A DNA stretch of 64,000 nt. Source: Spongilla lacustris (taxonomy: Eukaryota > Porifera > Demospongiae > Spongillida > Spongillidae). A model generated the notes under the pieces. It was not told where the DNA came from, searched no databases, and saw nothing but the letters and a program-made list of their open reading frames with translations. This document shows positions 34,501 to 46,811 of the stretch, piece by piece (the stretch's first letter is position 1; every line of letters starts with the position of its first letter). A program made the translations under genes and the position numbers. Location: NCBI GenBank assembly GCA_949361645.1, contig OX442428.1, forward strand, positions 7,786,964 through 7,850,963. The letters run 5' to 3'.

Positions 34501-37500
34501 TGTGTAGCTTGCCTCTTCAACTTTGTCTTCGTCCAGCTTCAGCAAACTGTGTGTGTCCTTATATGGACAACCTCAAATTGCCACAAGATACACACAGTGC
34601 TGTGGGTTGCATTTTAGCAGTATGTATGGGCCCAATTTTTGGCACATCTTTTATTGTTTTTGCCCGCTCACTTCCCTTCCACAAACTTCATTGGTTTATC
34701 TTTGCCATTGGCACTCGCTTTTGGTCCTTGTTTTAGGCATGTAGCCACATGTGTGTGTTCTCCTCACACCCACCAATTTTAAAACTGTCCCTGGTCATGG
34801 GTGGGCTAGTGCGGTGGCTGTCCCTGGTCATGGGTGGGCTAGTGCGGTGGCTGTCCCTGGTCATGGGTGGGCTAGTGCGGTGGCTGTCCCTGGTCATGGG
34901 TGGGCTAGTGCGGTGGCTGTCCCTGGTCATGGGTGGGCTAGTGCGGTGGCTGTCCCTGGTCATGGGTGGGCTAGTGCGGTGGCTGTCCCTGGTCATGGGT
35001 GGGCTAGTGCGGTGGCTGTCCCTGGTCATGGGTGGGCTAGTGCGGTGGCTGTCCCTGGTCATGGGTGGGCTAGTGCGGTGGCTGTCCCTGGTCATGGGTG
35101 GGCTAGTGCGGTGGCTGTCCCTGGTCATGGGTGGGCTAGTGCGGTGGCTGTTGCTCGTATATATTTACCAAGTCACTGTGGTTGAATCCCTACCATTGAG
35201 CTCCTGTTCGTTGATTTTTGATCTCACAGTGCCTCTCAAGTGGAGGCGCTTTCTTTTGGGATCTTGGCTGTTCATTACTATGAAGTTCTCTTGATGCCTC
35301 AGTGCGCATCTGGTGTCTCTTTTGGCAGGGATAATGCAGTCACAAATGGTTCAATTAAAAAAAAAAAAGAGTTTGCCGTAAGTACAGTAAAATGTCGCGT
35401 TAACAAAACTACCCTTCGAACACAAATTTTGACGCATGCGCGACATGTGACAGCTGCTGCCGAATCGTCGTGTATTATACCGGTGTCATGGATTTGGTCG
35501 ACAACGATTGCCCAGAAGCGCCTTTTTGCTATGCGACATCGCTGCTTGCGAGTTCGGAGGGTTTTCCCGAAATTGAATTCTCCGATACTGAAATAATAAA
35601 AGAGGAGGAGGTATCTGACTGCTTCCACGAAGGGGGGTATAACTCGGACAGTTCGTTGGATAAAGAAGCGGATGGATTCCCGGAGAGAGACGACTCTGAT
35701 AACGAGAGTTCTTCGGAGAAAGAAGGATGTAAGAAGGAGGCTAAAAACAGGAAGGAGCGAGAGAGGGTGGAAAAAATGAACTCGGCGTTTGTTGAGCTGC
35801 AAGGATTGCTATCGCTTACTGCAAAGACCACTAAGCACGACACACTCGTAGCTGCTGTGGAGGAGATACAACGCCTGGAACTCAATATCATTCAGCTCGC
35901 TGGACGCTGCGCCGTGCCCAAGCCGCTGGGTCGCAAGCGATCGCGGATCTCCGGCAAGAAGAGGCCGCCGAATAAATTTTTGCAGTTTTCAAAAGCATTC
36001 AGAGGCAACTTTCTACACTTGCTGCAAGATTACAAAAAGGTTGACCGCGTCGACAACAGAGAAGTTACGAAATTTCTGAGCGTTGTTTGGAAGCATCTTG
36101 ATGAAGACGAGAAGCTTAAGGACTGGACTACAGCCTCGCTTCAAGAGCGCAAGCGGTGTACTAGCTTGGCGATGACCATGCTGTCCGCAATCGCGTAGTT
36201 GCTGTTAATATCCGCTTAGCCACGCCCACTCGAAACACGCTGACTGCTTTGATGCTGCATTTTGCGCATGCGCATTGCGACCAGTACTCATTCTCTTTGT
36301 TTTATAATGAAATGTACTTTGACAGTGCTTTGTATTTGCGCGGTAGGGAACTATATATGTATGTCTCAAACCCTTGCTGCCTTTGTAAAGATCCGTTTGC
36401 ATTCCTCATGAAAGATTATTTCATAGATGGGTGGAATGTTTTGTGGTCGTTTATTGCAGCTGTGTTTTTGGTTCAGACACAGCTGGAATTTGTGGTAATG
36501 TAGTTTTATTCCAGCTGTGGTGTTACAGGGCAAAGATTAGTAGCCCCTTGTGTTGTGGTTTTGTTTTGGTGAATGGGGCTGCATGTTGTACATGTAATTC
36601 TGGGTGGCAATGGTGTAGGGTTCAAGGTACAGCAAGGGCCAATGGGGAGGGAGGGGAGGTAGTGGAGATAGGAGGGGTGGTAATGGAGATGGGAGGGGTG
36701 GTAGTGGAGATGGGAGGGGAGGGAGTGGAGATGGGAGGGGAGGGGTGGTAGTGGAGATGGGAGGGGAGGTAGTGGAGATGGGATCGGAAGTAGTGGAGAT
36801 GGGAGGGGAGGTAGTGGAGATAAAGTGAGGGTGGAGATGGAATACAGAGATAATGAAGACTGGATGTGAGGGGAGGAAGGGAATTATGTATGACAGGAAA
36901 GTGTTTAAATATCATATATAGCTGTTGTCACCTTCAGTTTCAATATGTTCTTTTAGGGGCCACCAATTGTGGGAGCCACTGTGTATGAGTCAGGTGTTGT
37001 CAAGGCAACTACAAACAGCGAAGGGCGGTACCAGCTGTTCAACATCACCACTGGTGACTATATGATTATGGTGAGTTATTAACAACAATATGCACTAGCT
37101 ACATGTAGGGCCATGCTCTAGGTAACAGGGCCATGCTCTAGGTAACAGGGCCATGCTCTAGGTAACAGAGCCATGCTCTAGGTAACAGGGCCATGCTCTA
37201 GGTAACAGGGCCATGCTCTAGGTAACAGGGCCATGCTCTAGGTAACAGGGCCATGCTCTAGGTAACAGGGCCATGCTCTAGGTAACAGGGCCATGCTCTA
37301 GGTTGGCCATCAATCTTATTCATCCTCAAGCTTAGGGTTCTGTATACCCTCCTCATCCCCGCACCATCTTCCTCTTCCCCATACCCTTATCGCTCATCTT
37401 CAGGTTGAGGCACCAGATATGGAGTTTGATGAGTTGCAGATCTACGTTACCCCAGCTACCCCCTATCTTGTGGACATCAGTCCTACAAGGTGTGTGTGGG

Positions 37501-40500
37501 AGTGTGTGTGTGTGTGTGTGTGTGTGGGAGTGTGTGTGTGTGTAAATTAGGGCATTGTGTGTGTATGCATCTGCACGTTCTGTGTAACTTACCCTCCTCT
37601 CCCCATCCTTGTAATAAGGGAACCCCCCATTACTATCAGAACTAGTAGGTACCATGTCAATATAGTATTTGTGCAGTATCATGAGATCATTAGCAATACT
37701 GTGACCCACTTATAACTCGCGTTCTGAGAGTCGGGTAGTTTAGCTCTTTGTGAAGGAAATGAGATATAAAAACATTCTCTTATTAATTAGTGGTATATAG
37801 GATTTGAAGGCAATGGTGGTGTAAAAAGGAAGTGAACAAGGGAGTGGAGATACAATAATTATTCCTATATTTAGCAATTCTACATAAGTGCTAAATATAG
37901 GAATAATTATTGTATCTCCAATCCCTTGTTCCCTTCTTTTTTACACCTCCATTGCCTTCAAATCCTATATACCACTAATTAATAAGAGAATGTTTTTATA
38001 TCTTTTACACTGTGTGTAGCATCCATTTAAAGTATTACCTTCTGTTTGAAGGGTCTGCACGTTGATGCCATTTAGGTATTTTAAAATTAAGGGATAGCAT
38101 GTATACCTCCAAGCAGCTGGTGATTCATTTCTCCCACCCCTTCTGTTTGAAGGTTTGCTGTGTGTGGTGGCATAGTGATGACGTTACCGCCAGGCAAAGG
38201 CATCACAGTGAGTCACCCTCCTCCCCCTACCATCCTATACACCACTTGCCTCTGTATGTCCCTTATCACACAACTATTCCACAACTCAAAATTACACTTC
38301 TCCGCACTTCACACTACATCACACCACACCACACCACACTACATCACACTCCACACTTCACACTACATCACACACCACACTTGACACTTCATCACACTCC
38401 ACACTTCACACTACATCACACTTCACACCACACTACATCACACTCCACACTTCACACCACACTACATCACACACCACACTTGACACTTCATCACACTCCA
38501 CACTTCACACTACATCACACTTCACACCACACTACATCACACTCCACACTTCACACCACACTACATCACACTCCACACTTCACACTTCATCACACTGCAC
38601 ATCTCTTGTGTGTTATGTTGCTCACACCTCCATCCACAACATGTCAGGTTTCCAGGGAGATACACGTGTACAACTCGTCTTCACGAGGCAGAGCTGTGCA
38701 GACTAAGAAGTCTGATCAGAAGGGCAACTTCTGCTTCATGCTACCCCCTGGGAGCTACCAGGTGGAGGTAATGGTGATGGGAGGAGGAAGTGTGGGATGA
38801 AGGGAAGTGTGGGTGGAAGGGTTGAGAGAAGTGTGGGTGAAAGGAATTGGCAATAGATAGCTCTGTCAAGTACTGTAGGTGCAGTCAAATAGTATGGGAC
38901 AATCAAGTTGTGTAGTCAGGTAGTGATGTGATGTAAGGCAATGTGCTACTTTGCAATGTTATGATGTGATGTAAGGGAATGTGCTACTTGCAATGTAAAT
39001 GGTTATGCCTTAATTCCATTAGTTAAGTGAGTGTAGGGTTAACTTTTCACCCTTACTAATGTAGGTATGACTTGGAACATTGTTATGACTTCATGTAGCC
39101 ATGTACCACAGGCCCATGTACATACATTGACCAATCACAGGCCCATGTACACACATTGACCAATCACAGGCCCATGTACACACATTGACCAATCACAGGC
39201 CCATGTACATACATTGGCCAATCACAGGCCTGTGTACATACATTGGCCAATCACAGGCCCGTGTATACACATTGACCAATCACAGGCCCATGTACACACA
39301 TTGGCCAATCACAGGCCCGTGTACAGTGTACATACATTGGCCAATCACAGGCCCATGCACATACATTGGCCAATCACAGGCCCATGTACTCTTGTATATG
39401 TCCTGGAGGCAATACTATAACCGGGTTATACTATGGTTATACTATGGTTACACTATAGTTATACCGTGGTTATACTATGGTTATACTATGGTTCCATAAC
39501 ATGTAGCCATCATAAGGTGTGGCCATACAGCCAAGTTGCCAGCCACTGAATATAGTTAAGCCAGCCAGTGTTGTAGTCCTAGTAGTGAGGTCTGGGTGAT
39601 ATCACAAGGGACTGTCCCCAGTACTTAGGTCTACAGGGGTCATACCACATGCTTAATCACACATGGCTGTAATAACAAGTGTCATAGGAGGGAAATATGT
39701 GAGGTAGGAGGGTCTGGGTCGGGATGATGTGTTACATTGGTGGCAGCTGTCAAAGGTAAACTTGTGTTGGTGCAAATGGTCACGTGATTATCCTTCTGTC
39801 AGGCAGCTGTTTCTGACCACGAGAGGCAGCTGGGTCTCCTCTTCCTGCCCTCCACCCTCCCCATCACTGTGGTGGACACACCCATCCTTGGCGAGCTCAC
39901 CTTCACACAGTACACCACCACCCTCACTGGTACACTGCTTTGCAAGGAGGCGTGTCCTACAGGGGTCAAGGTTCATTTTGAGTGGGAGTATCCCGGGAGC
40001 CAACCTGTACCAAAGAAGGTTGAAGTTATGGTATGCGGGGGGGGGGGGGGGGGGGGGAGTATCAGTGGGGGGTGGGGGCATGGGTATTTATCTGCTGGAC
40101 ACAGAGGTGCCTCTTTAGTGGGACAAGAGGACATGTCTGTTATGGTCCACCTCCAATAGGTGCAGCCATCTTCAAATGTAGGTCACTTCAAGTTTGATGG
40201 AGTCCTACCAGGAAGGGCCACAGGTCAGTCAGGTTATAGTGTTGGACCGTTACTAAGGGGCACAGCCAAGCCTGGACCAGCGTCCTGGCTTGGTACACAG
40301 GTCATCCAGTTGGTGGCCTGCGTCACCCTGGTACCTGTCTTAGCCGGAGGGCTTTCCCAACTATACTGGCCTTGCAGCCAAGCCTGGATCAGCGTCCTTG
40401 CTTGCCATACTGGCCACCTGGCTTGTGGTTAGCGGCACTAGCTGGTGCCACCACAGCTGGGGGTTGGGGAACGTTACACAGGCTCGTGGGATACTCTTGC

Positions 40501-40805
40501 CCTTGCCCCAGTTGTTGCCAATCCAGTCAGTAACATCGCATAACACCTACGGTATAGCACACATAGGCTCAGTTTGGGGCATTACTGATTGATAGGTAAG
40601 GTACTGCATTAGGACTCTACAGCATGGGAGTCTAGAATAAGGCAGCATAGTGGTGAATTACTGGGTTGATAATTAACAGATCCTCTTAATGAGTTGCTTA
40701 CATCTTCCGATACCATTGGTCCGTTGCTTACAATACATTTTGTTGTGGGTTACGTTCGGCTATTCGAGCTTGTCTACATTACCCAAGAATAAAGGCACAT
40801 TCAGC

Positions 40806-40869
<64 letters not shown>

Positions 40870-40902
40870 GAGAGAGAGAGAGAGGGGGAGAGAGAGAGAG
40901 AG

Positions 40903-40982
<80 letters not shown>

Positions 40983-41000
40983 GAGAGAGAGAGAGAGGGG

Positions 41001-41067
<67 letters not shown>

Positions 41068-41068
41068 G

Positions 41069-41167
<99 letters not shown>

Positions 41168-44100
41168 GCAGGCACCTTTTATGGAGTTTCCGCCTATTTG
41201 GAAATGCGTCATTGGTCTGCAGTCAGATCATCGATTGCACTTACAAGCAGTAAACAGGCGTTTGTTCAATCAGCTACTACACAACTTCATTCACTATAAG
41301 TGCATTCCCTACAATTGATCATAGTAACTGCATAGATGGCACTTAGTACCGTGCATGGGAGGTACCTAAACATATATCGGGCCAGGGACGATTTAATGAA
41401 AATAAATAACCCACGCAACTATAACTTTTATAAGACATTTGTACATAGTGCATATAACGTTGGTCTACCTTTGACTGTATGCGTTCCACAGAACAATTCT
41501 TTCTGAACATTGAAAAGCAAAATTGGACTTTGTTGTGTGTGTCTAACTCACACACTATGTACCGAAACACGATGGGTCCGCAACTTGTTCACCGAGCAGT
41601 TGTACCCACATGCTGAAGCCCCTTACAATGGCTATACGTTCGTTCCTTGCTTCTAGAAATGAATGGTTGGAAGCATCTCTAAGTCTGGAATGATAGATAA
41701 TGATAGGTACCTACGTAGAGTGTGCTTAGTGAATTGCATGAACAAGTTACTAACCTAGAAAGCAAGATCAGTGGGAGTACGAAGAATGCTAAGATCTTGA
41801 TTTTTCTCTTCAACAGCAGTGAAAGTACAAATGTGATCTACAAAAGGGTTCATTGAAACACAGTTAGTTTCAAAGGGTCCGCCGCCTACAATTGACAATT
41901 CAGTGGATCACGTGACGCGTTTCATATCCAGGTATTCTTCAATTTATGCCGGAAGTTGACCAAAACACGTCTACGCGTGTCTCATTAGCAATTTCCGCAA
42001 TGTTTTGCTGTATAGAAATCTCTTACAAAAGTTCCATTGTAAATACAGCAAAAATGAAATATGTGATAATTTTCTTCTAAACTAAACTCTAAAAGGAAAA
42101 GCTGTAAGAGCTGTTATGCCATTTTAAAAGTTGACCTCCCTAATTCATGTGTGATGTCAGCGGTAAAAGGGCGAATCATGTATAAATTAAAACTACAAAC
42201 AGTTAGCTGTGTATTGCTGCTACTAGCAGAAGAAGATATTGTATCAAGTAATGGTTGCATCTTCCTCCTGATAATTAGTATTTGGGTGAATTTGTATGTT
42301 CAATAAACTGAAATGATTAATTAAAACCCTCTGCAGTCAAGTACAGTGTGTATGAATCAAGATTTCAACTTTTAATTAATTGAAGCGTACAATTTTATGT
42401 AATTATTAATGATAAATTAACCACTCAGTTTTAATCTGCATTTGGGCATTACCTCTGCCCTCACATTATAACTTTTAATAATTTGAACTCTAATAATGTA
42501 ACATAAAAGCTTGCGGCATTTGGAGCTCTGTGGATATGGTGGCCCTCGACCTTGATGACTTAAGCCACGGGTCACATGACTTAAGCCGGGGTCACATGAC
42601 TTAAGCCGGGGTCACATGACTTAAGCTGGGGTCACAATTTGATGCAAGTGCCCACGGTGCGACATGATGAAAGGAAAAATAAAACCTGCACTTGGCCCTG
42701 CCATCTTTTAAATGCAACAGTGTTGGGTGTGGTTTAGGTGTGGTTTAGGTGTGGTTTAGGTGTGGTTTAGGTGTGGTTTAGGTGTGGTTTAGGTGTGGTT
42801 TAGGTGTGGTTTGGGTGTGGTTTAGGTGTGGTTTAGGTGTGGTTTAGGTGTGGTTTAGGTGTGGTTTAGGTGTGGTTTAGGTGTGGTTTAGGTGTGGTTT
42901 AGGTGTGGTTTAGGCGTGGTTTAGGCGTGGTTTAGGCGTGGTTTAGGCATGGTTTAGGTGTGGTTTAGGTGTGGTTTGGGTGTGGTTTAGGTGTGGTTTA
43001 GGCGTGGTTTAGGTGTGGTTTAGGTGTGGTTTAGGTGTGGTTTGGGTGTGGTTTAGGGGTGGTTTGGGTGTGGTTTATCATGTGACGTTGCATAGCGTCG
43101 CAGGAATAGAAATTTTTCTATTCGTGCGACAACCCATTGCCAGGTGTTACGTCATATTGTGAACAAGGCTTGAGAGTATAACAAGACGTGAGGTGAGGAT
43201 ATGAGGTGAGGAGGTGAGGTGAGGTGAGGATATGAGGTGAGGAGGTGAGGTGATGATATGAGGTGAGGTGAGGATGTGAGGTGAGGATATAAGGTGAGGA
43301 TGTGAGGTGAGGAGGTGAGGTGAGGATGTGAGGTGAGGACGTGAGGTGAGGACGTGAGGTGAGGACGTGAGGTGAGGTGAGGACGTGAGGTGAGGACGTG
43401 AGGTGAGGACGTGAGGTGAGGACGTGAGGTGAAATATATCAAAAAGGCTTCTAGCACTTTTTTCCCCCCAACCATGAGTGTGTAGCACTGGCAGTACACT
43501 GGCTTTGTTTTCTGTAGCCATCTTTGCAAGTAGCCCTCTTTGCAAGTAGCCATCTTTGCAAGTAGCCATCTTGGCTGTTCTTATTTCAAGTGGTTGTTTG
43601 TTCATTAAGGTTTAAAGTGCCTCTATTAAGTTCAGTGGTGGTTTATTGTTGGTACCAATAATTAAGTGTTTGTAGTCCACAGATGATGTACGTTAACACT
43701 GTATAATATTTTAGATTTAGAGATAAGAGGTGTAAGGGAAATTTTCAATCAAATTATTCAAGATGGGAAAAAAAAACCCTAACATATTTCATATAAAACT
43801 TACTAGAAGTTAGAGGTATACAATTTTGCACTATTTTCCTAATTGTTTACCTATTCTAATCACAATGACGTTTATTAACATTATTTTAAACTAATTTTGT
43901 ATCTTGAATATGTGGGTGTTGATTTTCAAATCACGAGGTTACCTGTGTAAGTTGCATTAGAACAACTTAACGTAACAACTTTAAAATATGCACACAGCTA
44001 AAAAAATATATATTGCAACAGCATGGACTATGACTGCAAGATATTATTAATAATAATTGTTAATGTAAAGTGTAGTTTAATAAAAAGTATTGAAGTCTTG

Positions 44101-46750
44101 GTACCAACAATAATAAATTATTGAAGTTGTTTAGAGAGAAAAGGTCACTGCCAGTATGATGCTCTCAGATCGGCGAACGCGATTGGCTGAACAGCGTGTG
44201 GCAACAGATTTTAGTCGTCCTTAATGAGTCCTTTCCTACATAAAATGTCTTTTAGACTCATTACAGCCTTCGAACATTTTTACATGTGAAATGAAATACC
44301 ACAGATTTCAAGCTCAAACGCATCTGGTTGACGAATCGTTTGTAATTGTGATCAAATACGTGGGGGTGTGGTCCAATGCCTGTTGATTCAGTCGTCCAGT
44401 GTGCGTAGCCATTAGCTCATCCATTGATAAAATGGAACCCTGCCTGCCACAGGTCTACAGCATGGCTATGTAAGGCCTGCCACAGGTCTACAGCATGGCT
44501 GTGTAAGGCCTGCCACAGGTCTACAGCATGGCTGTGTAAGGCCTGCCACAGGTCTACAGCATGGCTATGTAAGGCCTGCCACAGGTCTACAGCATGGCTG
44601 TGTAAGGCCTGCCACAGGTCTACAGCATGGCTGTGTAAGGCCTGCCACAGGTCTACAGCATGGCTGTGTAAGGCCTGCCACAGGTCTACAGCATGGCTGT
44701 GTAAGGCCTGCCACAAGTCTACAGCATGGCTAGGCCTGCCACAGGTCTACAGCATGGCTATGTAAGGCCTGCCACAGGTCTACAGCATGGCTGTGTAAGG
44801 CCTGCCACAGGTCTACAGCATGGCTAGGCTTGCCACAGGTCTACAGCATGGCTATGTAAGGCTTGCCACAGGTCTACAGCATGGCTGTGTAAGGCCTGCC
44901 ACAGGTCTACAGCATGGCTGTGTAAGGCCTGCCACAGGTCTACAGCATGGCTAGGCTTGCCACAGGTCTACAGCATGGCTATGTAAGGCCTGCCACAGGT
45001 CTACAGCATGGCTGTGTAAGGCCTGCCACAGGTCTACAGCATGGCTATGTAAGGCCTGCCACAGGTCTACAGCATGGCTATGTAAGGCCTGCCACAGGTC
45101 TACAGCATGGCTATGTAAGGCCTGCCACAGGTCTACAGCATGGCTGTGTAAGGCCTGCCACAGGTCTACAGCATGGCTATGTAAGGCCTGCCACAGGTCT
45201 ACAGCATGGCTGTGTAAGGCCTGCCACAGGTCTACAGCATGGCTATGTAAGGCCTGCCACAGGTCTACAGCATGGCTAGGCTTGCCACAGGTCTACAGCA
45301 TGGCTATGTAAGGCCTGCCACAGGTCTACAGCATGGCTATGTAAGGCCTGCCACAGGTCTACAGCATGGCTGTACACACACTCACATGACCGCTACACAC
45401 TCACATTACACTCACATGACCTCTACACACACTCATATGACCTCTACACACACTCACATGACCTCTACACACACACTCACATGACCTCTACACACACACT
45501 CACATGACCTCTCTACTCACACACTCACATGACCTCTCTCAACACAGTGGACATCTCTAATCCCACGTGGTGTTGGAAGGAGCAGTCCATCCCTGTGACC
45601 ATTACACCCGACCATGTCCCTTCCCTCACCTTTGAACAGAGTGGCTACCTTCTGAGGTGTGCTCTGTCCCATGATGCTGTCCTGGTAAGTGGTATGTGTG
45701 TGGTGTGTGTAGTGTGTGAGGTGTGTGTGATATGTATGAGAGGTGTGTGTGATGTGTGAGGTGTGGGGTATCTGGTGTGTGAAGTATACAAGGTGTGAGG
45801 TGTGGTGTCTCCACCTAGAGCTGGTAACCAAGTGTGTGTTCTTTGGGCAGAGTTACCATCAGGTTGGTGTGGTTCCTGTCGAGGTGGGACTGAAGAGGGG
45901 GAACAATTCTGTGTGCCTCAGCGACCCAGGTAACATTCTTGTGCTAGTGATGGGATGTAGCTATGGGTGTACATGTGGGTATGGAGGTGTACATTACTGC
46001 CCTTCGCCCCATCACTTGGGACCCATACATAGGCATGGGGCACCGCACATATGCACACGTTGGGGTAACCCATGTGTACTTATGCATGTGCTTGTTGTAA
46101 CAACGGCTGTCATATGGTCACGCAGGTGTGTACACCGTCAAGCCAAAGTCATGCCACTCGTTTGGTTCTGAAGCGTACACCTTTGACACGTAAGGCAGCA
46201 CATAGCTACAAGGTTACCTTGGTGTGTGTGTGTGTGCACATATAGCTACAAGGTTACCTTGGTGTGTGTGTGTGTGTGTGTGCACATATAGCTACAAGGT
46301 TACCTTGGTGTGTGTGTGTGTGCACATATAGCTACAAGGTTACCTTGGTGTGTGTGTGTGCACACATAGCTACAAGGTTACCTTGGTGTGTGTGTGTGTG
46401 CACATATAGCTACAAGGTTACCTTGGTGTGTGTGTGTGTGTGTGTGCACATATAGCTACAAGGTTACCTTGGTGTGTGTGTGTGTGCACATATAGCTACA
46501 AGGTTACCTTGGTGTGTGTGTGTGCACACATAGCTACAAGGTTACCTTGGTGTGTGTGTGTGCACACATAGCTACAAGGTTACCTTGGTGTGTGTGTGTG
46601 CACACATAGCTACAAGGTTACCTTGGTGTGTGTGTGTGCACACATAGCTACAAGGTTACCTTGGTGTGTGTGTGTGCACACATAGCTACAAGGTTACCTT
46701 GGTGTGTGACACTGTGTTTGAATGTGTATGTGTACCATAGAGTATAGCAT

Positions 46751-46811
<61 letters not shown>

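Noticed and set aside
34733..35294. ORFs with repeated [11 protein letters not shown] or [11 protein letters not shown]
   Set aside because: The 33-bp array is divisible by three, so any frame without a stop in the unit stays open; it sits in an intron.
35470..35487. N-terminal extension of the bHLH-HMG protein by six residues
   Set aside because: It begins with GTG; the ATG at 35488 has a better context and is the natural start.
35299..35891. Minus-strand ORFs opposite the bHLH-HMG gene
   Set aside because: Shadow frames of a well-supported plus-strand coding region; no domain.
40689..41318. Arg-Glu dipeptide repeat protein of about 200 residues
   Set aside because: (GA)n microsatellite translation.
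44417..45279. [11 protein letters not shown] and [11 protein letters not shown] repeat ORFs
   Set aside because: 33-bp array open in both directions; intronic.
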